From Azospirillum thiophilum (GTDB lineage: Bacteria > Pseudomonadota > Alphaproteobacteria > Azospirillales > Azospirillaceae), in the NCBI RefSeq assembly GCF_001305595.1, contig NZ_CP012401.1, positions 2,801,001-2,865,000 on the forward strand: a stretch of 64,000 bases of DNA, in the 5' to 3' direction. The position numbers were made by a program, and so were the translations under genes. Shown one piece after another: positions 1-8,702 of the stretch (position 1 is its first letter; each line of letters opens with the position of its first letter). The notes under the pieces are model-generated. The model did no database searches. It was not told the origin of the DNA and was given only the letters and a program-made list of their open reading frames with translations.

Positions 1-130
1 GGGCGGCCATCCGCCGTGCCGCCAGCACCACCGCCGCCCCCTGGCGGGCAAACTCCACAGCGGTCGCCCGCCCGATGCCGCTGGACGCGCCCGTGATGAC
101 CACCACCTTGCCGCCGAACCGCTTCGCCAT
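1..130 (-). CDS. Short-chain dehydrogenase/reductase, N-terminal fragment
   Basis: Only the first 43 codons lie in the window; the gene runs off the left edge. The translated start (MAKRFGGKVVVITGASSGIG) carries the TGxxxGIG dinucleotide-binding motif of classical SDR enzymes at residues 14-20, followed by the first Rossmann helix. Family membership is therefore firm, but substrate and cofactor preference cannot be read. A second in-frame ATG three codons upstream (position 139) is an alternative start. It is divergent from the TusA-like gene, with about 190 bases between them. Confidence 0.8.
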   Translation of the reverse strand, partial: MAKRFGGKVVVITGASSGIGRATAVEFARQGAAVVLAARRMAA

Positions 131-317
131 GACTGCCATCCTTTCATCGGAATTCCTGCCGTTGGGGCGTACAACAGGACGGATTCCGGAAGATCGCGGG
201 CGAGCCCACCCAGGCCCAAGCCGAGCCCAAGCCGCAGGTCTGGAGAAGCGGGCGCGAACCCGCTACAGTCATACGTCCAGTGTGGTTTTCATCCTCAACC
301 AGTGTGGAGCGGGCGCG

Positions 318-560
318 GTGCCGGCGAGAGAGCTTGACGTGAAGGGGCTGCATTGCCCGTTGCCCATCCTGCGCACCCGGGCCCTGCTGGACCGGATGGA
401 GGCGGGGGAGGAGCTGGTGGTCCATGCGACCGATCCGGCCTCTGTCATCGATTTCAGGCATTTCTGCAACACGACCGACAACGCGCTGCTGTCGCACGAG
501 ACGCAGCCCGACGATGTCCACAAGACGGTCTTCATCTACCGGATCCGCCGGGGCGGCTGA
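318..560 (+). CDS. TusA-family sulfurtransferase / sulfur carrier
   Basis: An 80-residue protein of the TusA/SirA/YeeD fold, which passes persulfide sulfur between proteins in tRNA thiolation, molybdenum cofactor or sulfur oxidation routes. The diagnostic CPLPILR motif is at residues 13-19, with Cys13 as the expected persulfide carrier. The GTG start is chosen because GGAG sits 8 bases upstream and because it gives the normal family length; longer in-frame readings begin with non-coding-looking sequence. It lies 42 bases upstream of the DUF2478-DUF364 gene on the same strand, suggesting cotranscription. Which TusA-type pathway it serves is not shown; no tusBCDE or dsr genes are nearby. Confidence 0.88.
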   Translation: MPARELDVKGLHCPLPILRTRALLDRMEAGEELVVHATDPASVIDFRHFCNTTDNALLSHETQPDDVHKTVFIYRIRRGG

Positions 561-602
561 GGCGCCCGCCTCCCTCTCCCCCCGCCTCCCCGCGAAAGGT
601 CC

Positions 603-1844
603 ATGCCGATGCCGTTGCCCCCCGCCTCTCCGCCGCCCCTGCGTCCCGGCGCCGTGATCCATGGTCCGGGCTCGCAGGGGGTCGACACGCTGCTGGACGG
701 CTTCACGGCGGAGCTGAAGCGGCGCGGATTCCGCGTCGGCGGGCTGGTCCAGCGCAACCGCGGGCCAGGCGACGATTGCGCGGAGCTGATGGAGCTGGTC
801 GACGTCGCCACCGGCCGCGCCTATGACATCACCCAGCGGCTGGGGCGGGAATCGCAATCCTGCCGCGTCGACCCGACCGGCGTGGCCGAGGCCAGCCAGG
901 CGATCCGCCAGGCGGTCGCGGCCAAGGTCGATTTGCTGGTCGTCAACAAGTTCGCCGGGCTGGAATCGCAAGGCGACGGCCTGTCGGACGAGATGCTGGC
1001 CGCCATCGCCGAGGGCATCCCGGTGCTGACCAGCGTCGGCAGCCGCTATCTCAACGAATGGCAGACGGCCACCGGCGGCTTCTGCGACCTGCTGTCGCCG
1101 ACCGCGGAGTCGCTGTGGCGCTGGTGGGGACCGCAGCGGCTCTATGACGACCTCGTCCAGGGCGTCGCCGACGCCCGCGTGCGGCGCATCGTCACCGGCG
1201 CCCAATGGGTGCTGGTGGAGACCGATGCCGGCCTGGGCGTTGCCGCACGGCAGACGCCGCCCGCAGCAGACGGAGTGGAGGATGCGCAACGCTGGGCCGG
1301 ACGGTCGTTGCGCGATCTCGCAGCCATGGCGGTGCAGTCGTGGGATGCGCTGGAGATCGCCGTCGGAACGGCGGCACTCAACGCCCACTACAACCGTCCG
1401 GACCTGACCGGCGCGCCGGGCAACGGGCTCGACCTGTTCGCCGGGGTGGATGGCCGGGTGGTGGTGATCGGCGGCTTCCCCCAGATCGCCCGGCGGATGC
1501 CGCAGGCCCGGGTGATCGACATGAACCCGCAGGAGGGCGAATTTCCGGAAGCGGCCTGCGACTGGCTGCTGCCGGGGGCGGATGCGGTGGCGGTCACGGC
1601 GTCCGCCTTTGCCAACCGCACCCTGCCCCGCCTGCTGCGGGTCTCGGCCGGCGCGCGGGTGGCGATGATCGGCCCCGGCACGCCGCTGACCCCACGCCTG
1701 TTCGACTATGGCATCGAATCGCTGGCCGGCTTCGTCGCCGTCGACCGCGAGGCGGTTGCGCGCACCATCGCCGGCGGTGGCGGCTCACGCGATTTTCATC
1801 CCCATGGCCGGATGGTCACGCTGCACCGGACACCCAATCTCTAG
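603..1844 (+). CDS. DUF2478 / DUF364 fusion protein
   Basis: A 413-residue protein in two halves. Residues about 15-180 match the DUF2478 pattern: a P-loop-like start (HGPGSQGVDTLL), a GLVQ strand, a CRVDP element and a VVNKFAG strand. DUF2478 is often met in molybdate-uptake and Mo-enzyme neighbourhoods. Residues about 190-405 match DUF364/DUF4213, proposed heavy-metal chelation and Rossmann-like domains: an N-terminal ETDAGLGVA segment, a NAHYN motif and a VVVIGGFPQIARRM strand-loop-helix. There is no signal peptide or membrane segment, so it should be cytosolic. AAAGG lies just before the ATG. It is probably cotranscribed with the sulfur carrier upstream and DUF1244 downstream. Domain recognition is from memory of family patterns; the role in metal or cofactor handling is inference. 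Confidence 0.75.
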   Translation: MPMPLPPASPPPLRPGAVIHGPGSQGVDTLLDGFTAELKRRGFRVGGLVQRNRGPGDDCAELMELVDVATGRAYDITQRLGRESQSCRVDPTGVAEASQAIRQAVAAKVDLLVVNKFAGLESQGDGLSDEMLAAIAEGIPVLTSVGSRYLNEWQTATGGFCDLLSPTAESLWRWWGPQRLYDDLVQGVADARVRRIVTGAQWVLVETDAGLGVAARQTPPAADGVEDAQRWAGRSLRDLAAMAVQSWDALEIAVGTAALNAHYNRPDLTGAPGNGLDLFAGVDGRVVVIGGFPQIARRMPQARVIDMNPQEGEFPEAACDWLLPGADAVAVTASAFANRTLPRLLRVSAGARVAMIGPGTPLTPRLFDYGIESLAGFVAVDREAVARTIAGGGGSRDFHPHGRMVTLHRTPNL

Positions 1845-1884
1845 ATCGGCACCCGAACAAGAATACCGGAGGAGAAGAGACCCC

Positions 1885-2217
1885 ATGGCCGAACTGGACC
1901 GCCAGACCCGCATCGAACTCGAGGCCGCCGCCTTCCGCGGACTGGTCGACCATCTGCGCAAGCGCACGGACGTGCAGAACATCGACCTGATGAACCTCGC
2001 CGGCTTCTGCCGCAACTGCCTGTCCAAATGGTACGCGGCCGCCGCCAGGGAGCGCGGCGTCGAGCTGTCCGACGAGGATGCCCGCATCGCCGTCTACGGC
2101 ATGCCCTATTCCGAATGGAAGCGGACCCATCAGAAGGAGGCCACCCCCGAACAGCAGAAGACGTTCGAGGACACCAAGCCGCTGCACGCCGAGATCAGCG
2201 GGCACACCGCGCGGTAG
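1885..2217 (+). CDS. DUF1244 family protein
   Basis: A 110-residue soluble protein with the highly conserved DUF1244 core: DVQNIDLMNLAGFCRNCLSK followed by a YGMPYSEWK motif. The two cysteines of FCRNC could bind metal, but that is unproven for the family, whose function is unknown. An excellent GGAGGAGAAGAG ribosome-binding site precedes the ATG. It follows the DUF2478-DUF364 gene by 40 bases and is the last plus-strand gene before convergent transcription, so it is likely the end of a three-gene unit. Length and motif order are those of the family. Confidence 0.88.
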   Translation: MAELDRQTRIELEAAAFRGLVDHLRKRTDVQNIDLMNLAGFCRNCLSKWYAAAARERGVELSDEDARIAVYGMPYSEWKRTHQKEATPEQQKTFEDTKPLHAEISGHTAR

Positions 2218-2229
2218 ACCGCACCGCCC

Positions 2230-2259
2230 CTTTCCGCCACTGCCGAAGGCGGCGGAAAG
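2230..2259. terminator. Hairpin between convergent genes
   Basis: Inverted repeat CTTTCCGCC / GGCGGAAAG with a 12-base loop, between the stop of the DUF1244 gene and the stop of the GST gene. No T-run follows on either strand, so it may be a Rho-assisted or RNA-stabilising hairpin rather than a canonical intrinsic terminator. Confidence 0.45.
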
Positions 2260-2269
2260 AGGCGAAGCC

Positions 2270-2908
2270 TCAGGCGCTCACCGAAAAGGGCTGCACCACC
2301 GCCTGGAACTCCGGCAGGGCTTCGCAGGAGGCGGCATGGGCGGCGAGAGCGGGCCAGCGCTCGCCGTCGAAGACGCCGGCATGGGCCTCGCCGATGAAGC
2401 GCAGGGCGCAGGCGACGGCGATGTCGGCATGGCCGATGCGCGGGCCGAACCACCAGGGGCCGGGCTGCGCGGCGCGGTCGGCCTCCAGCACGTCGAGCAC
2501 CGCGCCGATCTGGCCGGTGCAGCGCTCCACCCACAGCTCCGACCGTTCCCGGTGCAGAACCCGCTCATAGACCAGGCTGACCGCCTTGTCGGCCAGCCCG
2601 GTCGCCAGCGCGCAGAGCTTCAGCGCCCGGCGGCGCTCCGGCCCCTGCCGGGGGATCAGCGCACGGTCCGGTCCGGCGACCTCGTCGAGATGGTCGAGGA
2701 TGGCCCCGCTTTCGATCAGCGCCTCGTCACCGTCTGTGCCCTCTCCCAACACCAGGGTCGGCACCCGCTTCAGCGGGTTGAAGCGGCCGACCTCGGCCGC
2801 GTCGGAGAAGACCGACCAGGGCCGGTGCTCGTAGGCCATGCCATAGAGCCGCAACGCCACGGCGACGCGGCGCACGAAGGGCGAATCATACTGTCCGATC
2901 AGGATCAT
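2270..2908 (-). CDS. Glutathione S-transferase family protein
   Basis: A 212-residue protein with a thioredoxin-like N-terminal domain (residues 1-80: start MILIGQYDSPFVRRVAVAL, then KRVPTLVLG with the cis-proline region, then an ES..I glutathione gamma-glutamyl site) and an all-helical C-terminal domain containing the GHADIAVACALRF segment typical of GSTs. The DSPFVRR start resembles small bacterial GSTs with Ser or Cys at the active site; Ser9 is the candidate. Likely cytosolic detoxification or thiol transfer; the substrate is not deducible. It is monocistronic, convergent with DUF1244. Confidence 0.88.
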   Translation of the reverse strand: MILIGQYDSPFVRRVAVALRLYGMAYEHRPWSVFSDAAEVGRFNPLKRVPTLVLGEGTDGDEALIESGAILDHLDEVAGPDRALIPRQGPERRRALKLCALATGLADKAVSLVYERVLHRERSELWVERCTGQIGAVLDVLEADRAAQPGPWWFGPRIGHADIAVACALRFIGEAHAGVFDGERWPALAAHAASCEALPEFQAVVQPFSVSA

Positions 2909-3001
2909 CGACGGTTCCCCCGGAAAATGCCGGACCGAATGCCGGCTGCGCGACCGATCCTACACCGGATTTTTCCCGGAACCGCATTCGTGGCGCGCGC
3001 C

Positions 3002-3811
3002 TCAGTCCCGCGCCACGATGGGGGTCAGCTTGTAGCGGGCGGCGATGCTCTCCAACCGCCCGTCGGCCTTGATCGCGGCGACGAAGGCGTTGACCCGCTC
3101 GAGCCAGGCGGCATCGCCGGGCGCCACCGCATAGGCGTAGGGGGTGGGCTGCACCGGGACATCCGGCACGACCAGCCGCGCCCAGGGATGGAAGGCCAGC
3201 ATGCGCTGCCCGTAGGGATAATCGGTCAGGAAGGCATCGGCGCGGCCGGCCTGCACCTCCTCCTCCCGCTCCTGCGGGCGGGTGACGGCGACGATGCGGG
3301 CCGCCTTCATCTCCCTGCGGGCGTAGCCGTCCATGTAGGTGTCCTTCTGCACCGCCACGACGTTGCCGGACCGGTCCAGATCCTCCCAGCGCCTGATCAG
3401 ATCGTTGGTCTGGGTGGTCACGGCATAGATGCCACTGCGCAGGTAGGGCTGGCTGAAAGCCACGCGCTGCGCCCGCGCCGGAGTCGCGCCGATGGCGAAC
3501 ATGCCGATGTCGCAGCGATCCGCCAGCAGATCGTCGATGAAGCGGGGAAAGCTGCTCTCGACCACCGACAGGCGGACACCGAGATCGTCGGCGAAGGATT
3601 GGGCCAGTTCGGCGTCCAGCCCCTCCAGCACGCCGGTGCGCGGGTTCCGGAACGAGATCGCGTAGTAATCAGGCCAGGAGCAGACACGAAGTTGCTTCTG
3701 ATCCGTAATTTTCTGAAGTCTCCCTTCGTCCGCCAGGGCCGGTCCGGCGGTGCCGACTGCAAGAAGGGACAGAATTGCCAAACCCATCGTCCGGCACACC
3801 CGCGTCTCCAT
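3002..3811 (-). CDS. Periplasmic solute-binding protein, family 3 type
   Basis: A 269-residue secreted protein: cleavable signal peptide (residues about 1-27, ending ALADE) followed by a type II periplasmic-binding fold with the LRVCSWPDYYAISFRN entry strand, a LEGLDAELAQ element and a DIGMFAIGATPARAQRVAFS hinge segment characteristic of amino-acid-type binding proteins. GAGAGGTG lies before the ATG. No ABC permease or ATPase genes accompany it. Instead it is divergent from a membrane-bound hybrid kinase, so a sensory-accessory role is as plausible as transport. The ligand is unknown. Confidence 0.87.
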   Translation of the reverse strand: METRVCRTMGLAILSLLAVGTAGPALADEGRLQKITDQKQLRVCSWPDYYAISFRNPRTGVLEGLDAELAQSFADDLGVRLSVVESSFPRFIDDLLADRCDIGMFAIGATPARAQRVAFSQPYLRSGIYAVTTQTNDLIRRWEDLDRSGNVVAVQKDTYMDGYARREMKAARIVAVTRPQEREEEVQAGRADAFLTDYPYGQRMLAFHPWARLVVPDVPVQPTPYAYAVAPGDAAWLERVNAFVAAIKADGRLESIAARYKLTPIVARD

Positions 3812-4004
3812 GTCACACCTCTCGTTTCGTCACCGGTCTTGTTCTTTGAGCCCGGGCGGCAGGGCAACCACAAGGCCCCGCTATCTTAGCATCGACCGGC
3901 GCCGAACGGCAGCCGATGCTTGGCGCCGGCCGGCCGCAACTGCTATTATCGCAAGCGTCGACGCCGACACGGCCGCGGTTTCGCAGCGGACCGGCCCTCC
4001 GCCC

Positions 4005-7000
4005 GTGCCGCCCCGTCCGCCACACCTGACTGTCCGGAACGCCGCCCTGTCCTCGTCTCCAGCAAAAGCGGATCTGAAGGGTCTCTTCCAGCATCGGGGC
4101 GGCGTCATCGCCTTCGCCCTCCTTGCCGTCTTCGCCCTGCTGGTCAACCAGGGACTGCAGTTGAGCGCCGCGCGCCAAGGCGCCCTGGACGCCGCCGAAA
4201 CCAACCTCGCCAGCCTTGCCGCGGCGCTGGAGGTGTCGACCACCCGGACGGTCCAGTCGGTGGATGTGACCCTGCAGGCCATCGCCGACTCGCTGTCCGA
4301 GTCCGACTGGACCAGCGACGGCGCGCCGCCCGGCGGGACCGTGCACGGCGCGGCAGCGCCCGCCCCGGCGGTCCTGCTGACCGACCGGCTGCGCCGGTCG
4401 CCGCACCTGCGCGGCCTGACCCTGCTGGACCGCACCGGCCGCATCGTCGCCAGCACGGAGGGCACGCATCCCCCCGGCACCCACCTGAGCGAGTTGGACG
4501 TCTTCCGTCTCCAGGCCGCTGGCGGCCCGGGCACCGGGCTGGTGATCGGCGACCCCAAGCCCGGGCGCGGCCTGATCGACCGCACCGCCGGGACCGAACG
4601 GTCGGGGCGCTGGCTGCTGCCGATGAGCCGCGCGGTACGCGACGCCGACGGCACGCTGCAGGCGGTGGTGGTCGCCACGGTCAACCCCGATTATTTCCAG
4701 GGCCTCTACCGCTCGGTCCAGACCGCCGACGCCGCGGAAGGCGGCGGGGAGCGCATCGCGCTCTACCGGTACGACGGCACGCTGATGACCGTCCAACCGC
4801 AGGGCGGGGAGGCGATCGGCCGTTCCTTCGCCGCGACGCCACTGTTCCGGTCGCATCTGCCGCTGGCCGAATATGGCGTGTTCCACCATTCCGGCACCGA
4901 CATCGGCGCCGCCACCGGCACGCGCATCGTCGCCTACCGCACGACACCGGTATGGCCGCTGGTGTTGACGGTCAGCGTCCGGCAGGACGGGGTGCTTGCC
5001 GACTGGCGGAGCAATCTGTGGATGACGACGCTGCTGTCGGCGGGAATGATCCTGCTGCTCGGCCTGTTCGGCATCCTGCTGGCGCGCGCGCTGGTGGCAC
5101 AGCGCCGGCAGGGCAACGCGTTGGAGGAGGCAAACGCCCGCCTGTCGGCCATCGTCGCCACCGCGGCCGAAGGGATCGTGACCGCCCGGCCCGACGGGGT
5201 GATCGAGGCCGCCAACCCGGCCGCCCATGCCATGTTCCGCCATCCGCCCGGCGGGCTGGCCGGCCGTTCGGTGGTCGACCTGCTGCCCCCGGCGACGCGG
5301 GATGCCGCCGTCCGCGCGCTGGACGACATCGCCCGTGGCCGCCGCCCGAGGGACGTCGCCGTCCGCGGCGAGACCTTGGCGATCCGGCCGCTGCCTGAGG
5401 AATGCGGACAGGCGGGGGATGCGGGACAGGAGGAGGAATTCCCCCTCGCCTATTCGATCGCGCTGGTGAAGACGGCGGCCGGTCCGCTCTATGCGGCCAT
5501 CCTGCGCGACCTGACCGAGTCCAAGCGCGTCGAGCATACGCTGCGCGACGCGAAGGACCGGGCGGAGGACGGGCAGCGGATCAAGATGGAATTCCTCGCG
5601 ACCATGAGTCACGAGATCCGCACGCCGATGAACGGGGTGATCGGCATGGCCGGGCTTCTGCTCGACACGCCGATGGCGGCGGAACAGCGCGGCTATGCCG
5701 AGACCATCCGCGATTCCGCCGAATCCCTGTTGGTCATCATCAACGACATCCTGGACTTTTCGAAGATCGACGCCGGCCGCCTGGATCTGGAGATCGGCGA
5801 GTTCGAACTGGTGCCGATGGTCGAGAGCGTGGCCGAGATCCTGGCGCCGCGCGCCGTGGCCAAGGGGCTGGATCTCGCCAGCTTCGTCCCCCCGGCCCTG
5901 CGCGGCAGCCTGCTGGGCGATGCCGGCCGGCTGCGCCAGATCCTGCTGAACCTCGCCGGCAACGCCGTGAAGTTCACCGACGCCGGCAGCGTCACCATCC
6001 TGCTGGGCGAGGAGGCACCCGATCCCGACCAGCCGCCCGACACCGTCCGCGTCCGCTTCGAGGTGTGCGACACCGGCATCGGCATTCCGGAGGAGGAACG
6101 CCCGCGGCTGTTCGCCATGTTCACCCAGATCGATTCCTCGGCCGCCCGCCGCCATGGCGGCACCGGGCTGGGGCTGGCGATCTGCAAGCGGCTGGCGGAG
6201 CTGATGGGCGGCCGCATCGGGGTGGAAAGCCAGCCGGGCGCCGGCAGCATCTTCTGGCTGTCGATCCCGCTGCGGCGCGGCACCGGCACCTCCCACCAGC
6301 CGGCACCGGTCGGCGACTGGGCCGGGCGGCGCCTGCTGCTGGTCGACGACATCGCCGTCAACCGCGAGCTGCTGACCCGGCAGCTCGACGGCTTCGGCAT
6401 CGAGACCGCGACCGCCGGGAACGGGGAGCAGGCACTGGAACGGCTGATCGCCGCGGCACGCGCCGGCCGCCCGTTCGACGCGGCGATCCTCGACCACCGC
6501 ATGCCCGGCCTGACCGGGCCGGAGGTGGCGCGGCGCATCCGCGCCACCCCGGCACTGGCCGGTATCAGGCTGGCGCTGGCCTCCTCCCAACGGCTCGAGG
6601 GGCAGGAGCGGGATCCCGCGCCGGTCGACGCCCATCTGGCGAAACCCATCCGTTTCAGCACCCTGTGCCAGTGCCTTGCCCGCCTGCTGGAACCGCAGGG
6701 AGCATCCGCGGACGAGAGGGGCCCCCCGGGCCTGCCGGTGTCGGCCCCTGCCGTACCGCACAAGCCGGCCGCCCGCACCGAGCCGGAGACCGGGCCGCGC
6801 GCCCGCGTTCTGGTGGCGGAGGACAACCCGGTCAATCAGCAGCTGACCCTGGCCCTGCTGCGCCGGGCGGGACACAGCGCGGATGCGGTGTCGAACGGCG
6901 AGGAGGCCGTGGAGGCGGCCATCGCCCGCCCCTATGACCTGATCCTGATGGATGTGCAGATGCCGGTGATGGACGGGCTGGAGGCGACGCGGCGCATCCG

Positions 7001-7610
7001 GCGGCTGTCCGGCGCGGCGCCCCGCATTCCCATCGTCGCGCTGACGGCCAACGCCATGCAAGGCGACGCCGCCATCTGCCTGGAAGCCGGTATGGACGAT
7101 TACCTGTCCAAGCCGGTCAACGCCCGCAAGCTGCTGGACGCGATCGCCCGTTTCGTCGTTCCCGCCGGCCCTCCCGCCCGCCCTCCTGCCGAATCCCCCG
7201 GCGCCTCCCCCGGCACGGCTTCCGCCGCCCCGGGCCCGGCACCGGCGGCAGAACCGGAGCCGGCGACACTCAACACGGAAAAGATCGAAGAGGTGCGCGA
7301 CGCGCTGGGCAAGGACGGTTTCGCCCTCTTGCTGGCGACCTTCTTCGGCGACAGCCCGCTGCATCTCGACCGGCTGCGCGCCGCGATCGCGCGCGGCGAC
7401 TGCGCCGGCATCGAACGCGAAGCCCATGTCCTCAAGGGGTCGGCCGCCAATGTCGGCTTCGACCGTCTGTCCGCCGCCGCCCATCATCTGGTCGCCGCCG
7501 CCCGCCGCCAGGACCGCGCCGCCCTGACCGCGGAAGCGGTGGAGCGCGTCGCGGCGGAGCTGACCGCCGCCCGCCACGCGGCTGCCACGCTCGACGCGCC
7601 GGCCCGGTGA
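4005..7610 (+). CDS. Hybrid sensor histidine kinase with two receivers and HPt
   Basis: About 1201 residues. TM1 at 34-51, a periplasmic Cache-like sensor domain, TM2 about 340-362, a PAS domain (about 375-470), HisKA with SHEIRTPMNG and phospho-accepting His536, HATPase, receiver 1 (candidate Asp830 in ILDHRMPG), receiver 2 (Asp983 in LMDVQMPVMDG) and a C-terminal HPt (His1141 in HVLKGSAANVG). It is thus a complete phosphorelay in one chain. The GTG start is the best compromise: upstream codons, including an in-frame ATG at 3810 that overlaps the divergent gene's start, look non-coding. The 148-base gap to the next response regulator suggests functional linkage. The start is uncertain; the domain calls are secure. 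Confidence 0.85.
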   Translation: MPPRPPHLTVRNAALSSSPAKADLKGLFQHRGGVIAFALLAVFALLVNQGLQLSAARQGALDAAETNLASLAAALEVSTTRTVQSVDVTLQAIADSLSESDWTSDGAPPGGTVHGAAAPAPAVLLTDRLRRSPHLRGLTLLDRTGRIVASTEGTHPPGTHLSELDVFRLQAAGGPGTGLVIGDPKPGRGLIDRTAGTERSGRWLLPMSRAVRDADGTLQAVVVATVNPDYFQGLYRSVQTADAAEGGGERIALYRYDGTLMTVQPQGGEAIGRSFAATPLFRSHLPLAEYGVFHHSGTDIGAATGTRIVAYRTTPVWPLVLTVSVRQDGVLADWRSNLWMTTLLSAGMILLLGLFGILLARALVAQRRQGNALEEANARLSAIVATAAEGIVTARPDGVIEAANPAAHAMFRHPPGGLAGRSVVDLLPPATRDAAVRALDDIARGRRPRDVAVRGETLAIRPLPEECGQAGDAGQEEEFPLAYSIALVKTAAGPLYAAILRDLTESKRVEHTLRDAKDRAEDGQRIKMEFLATMSHEIRTPMNGVIGMAGLLLDTPMAAEQRGYAETIRDSAESLLVIINDILDFSKIDAGRLDLEIGEFELVPMVESVAEILAPRAVAKGLDLASFVPPALRGSLLGDAGRLRQILLNLAGNAVKFTDAGSVTILLGEEAPDPDQPPDTVRVRFEVCDTGIGIPEEERPRLFAMFTQIDSSAARRHGGTGLGLAICKRLAELMGGRIGVESQPGAGSIFWLSIPLRRGTGTSHQPAPVGDWAGRRLLLVDDIAVNRELLTRQLDGFGIETATAGNGEQALERLIAAARAGRPFDAAILDHRMPGLTGPEVARRIRATPALAGIRLALASSQRLEGQERDPAPVDAHLAKPIRFSTLCQCLARLLEPQGASADERGPPGLPVSAPAVPHKPAARTEPETGPRARVLVAEDNPVNQQLTLALLRRAGHSADAVSNGEEAVEAAIARPYDLILMDVQMPVMDGLEATRRIRRLSGAAPRIPIVALTANAMQGDAAICLEAGMDDYLSKPVNARKLLDAIARFVVPAGPPARPPAESPGASPGTASAAPGPAPAAEPEPATLNTEKIEEVRDALGKDGFALLLATFFGDSPLHLDRLRAAIARGDCAGIEREAHVLKGSAANVGFDRLSAAAHHLVAAARRQDRAALTAEAVERVAAELTAARHAAATLDAPAR

Positions 7611-7757
7611 CGTGGGCACGGAGGCCGCAGCCCTTCGACGCCGTGCCGCCGATGATTGTAGCGAGGGCGGTTTTTGTATAAATTGCGGCATATTCAAGAC
7701 AGGGCCAGCCAGCCCCGATCTGGCAACCTGATCCGCCAGCCCGATCCGCCGGAGTTC

Positions 7758-8702
7758 ATGCCGACCATGGCCGAAGCCGTCACCGCACTGGTCGTCGATG
7801 ACGAGGAAATGACCCGTGCCATCGTTGCCGGCTATCTCGCCCGCATCGGCTATCGGACGCTGGAAGCCGAAACCAGGGCGGAAGCCTGGGACATCCTGAA
7901 CTCCGCCGGGTCGACGATCCATGTCGTGCTGCTCGACCGGCGGCTTTCCGACGGCGACGGGCTGGAGCTGTACGAGCGGATGAAGAAGGTGCCGCATCTG
8001 GCCGGCATCCCGGTCATCGTGCAGACCATCTCCGACAGCAGCGCCGAGATCGCGGCGGCCATCCGCGCCGGCGTGTTCTATTACCTGATCAAGCCCTATG
8101 ACGGAGCCCTGCTGCGCTCCATCGTGCGCGCGGCCGAGGAGACGACCGGGCGGCTGAAGAGCCTGCAGGGCGATCTGCGCTCGCGCTCCGACGCCATCGG
8201 GCTGCTGCGCGACGCCCGCTTCCGCTTCCGCACCCCGCAGGAGGCGCAGAATCTCGCCATCGCCCTGTCATCGGTCGCCGCCACGACGCACAGCCTGACC
8301 TTCGGCCTGTCAGAAATCCTGGTGAATGCGGTGGAGCACGGCAATCTCGGCATCGGGTTCGAGGCGAAGGGCCGGCTGAAGGCCAACGGCCTGCTGGCGC
8401 GCGAGATCGAGGCACGGCTGGCCTCGGCCGAACATCGCGACAAACACGCCACCCTGCATGTGGAGCGCAGCGACAGCCGCGTCATCTTCACCGTCTCCGA
8501 CATGGGGCCCGGCTTCGATTTCACGCGCTACCTGTCGGTCGACGCCTTCCAGTCCACCGCCACCCATGGGCGCGGCATCGCGCTGGCCCGCATGGTCGGG
8601 TTTGACCAGCTGACCTATGTCGGCACCGGCAACCGCGTGGTCGGCATCGTCAATCTGGATCGGGACGGCAAGGCCATGGATCAGGACGCCAAGGCCGGCT
8701 GA
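7758..8702 (+). CDS. Receiver-HATPase protein (anti-sigma/serine kinase type)
   Basis: A 314-residue cytosolic protein. Residues 8-125 form a CheY-like receiver with acidic pair Asp14/Asp15 and phospho-acceptor Asp60 (LLDRRLSDGDG). Residues about 160-300 form an RsbW/SpoIIAB-like HATPase_c domain: N-box EILVNAVEHGN, G1 box DMGPGFD and G2 box THGRGIALA. Proteins of this architecture act as switchable kinases or anti-sigma factors whose activity is set by receiver phosphorylation. Two ATGs (7758 and 7767) are possible; GGAG lies just before the first. The 3' end overlaps by 53 bases with the convergent PP2C gene. The partner STAS protein is encoded just beyond it. Confidence 0.88.
   Translation: MPTMAEAVTALVVDDEEMTRAIVAGYLARIGYRTLEAETRAEAWDILNSAGSTIHVVLLDRRLSDGDGLELYERMKKVPHLAGIPVIVQTISDSSAEIAAAIRAGVFYYLIKPYDGALLRSIVRAAEETTGRLKSLQGDLRSRSDAIGLLRDARFRFRTPQEAQNLAIALSSVAATTHSLTFGLSEILVNAVEHGNLGIGFEAKGRLKANGLLAREIEARLASAEHRDKHATLHVERSDSRVIFTVSDMGPGFDFTRYLSVDAFQSTATHGRGIALARMVGFDQLTYVGTGNRVVGIVNLDRDGKAMDQDAKAG

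Noticed and set aside
3810..4004. Extending the hybrid kinase to the ATG at 3810
   Set aside because: The added residues look non-coding and the start would overlap the divergent binding-protein start, leaving no promoter space.
3813..7997. A 1394-codon open frame on the minus strand across the hybrid kinase
   Set aside because: It mirrors the kinase gene in high-GC DNA, is Arg/Gly/Gln-rich and shows no domain; the plus-strand kinase domains are unambiguous.
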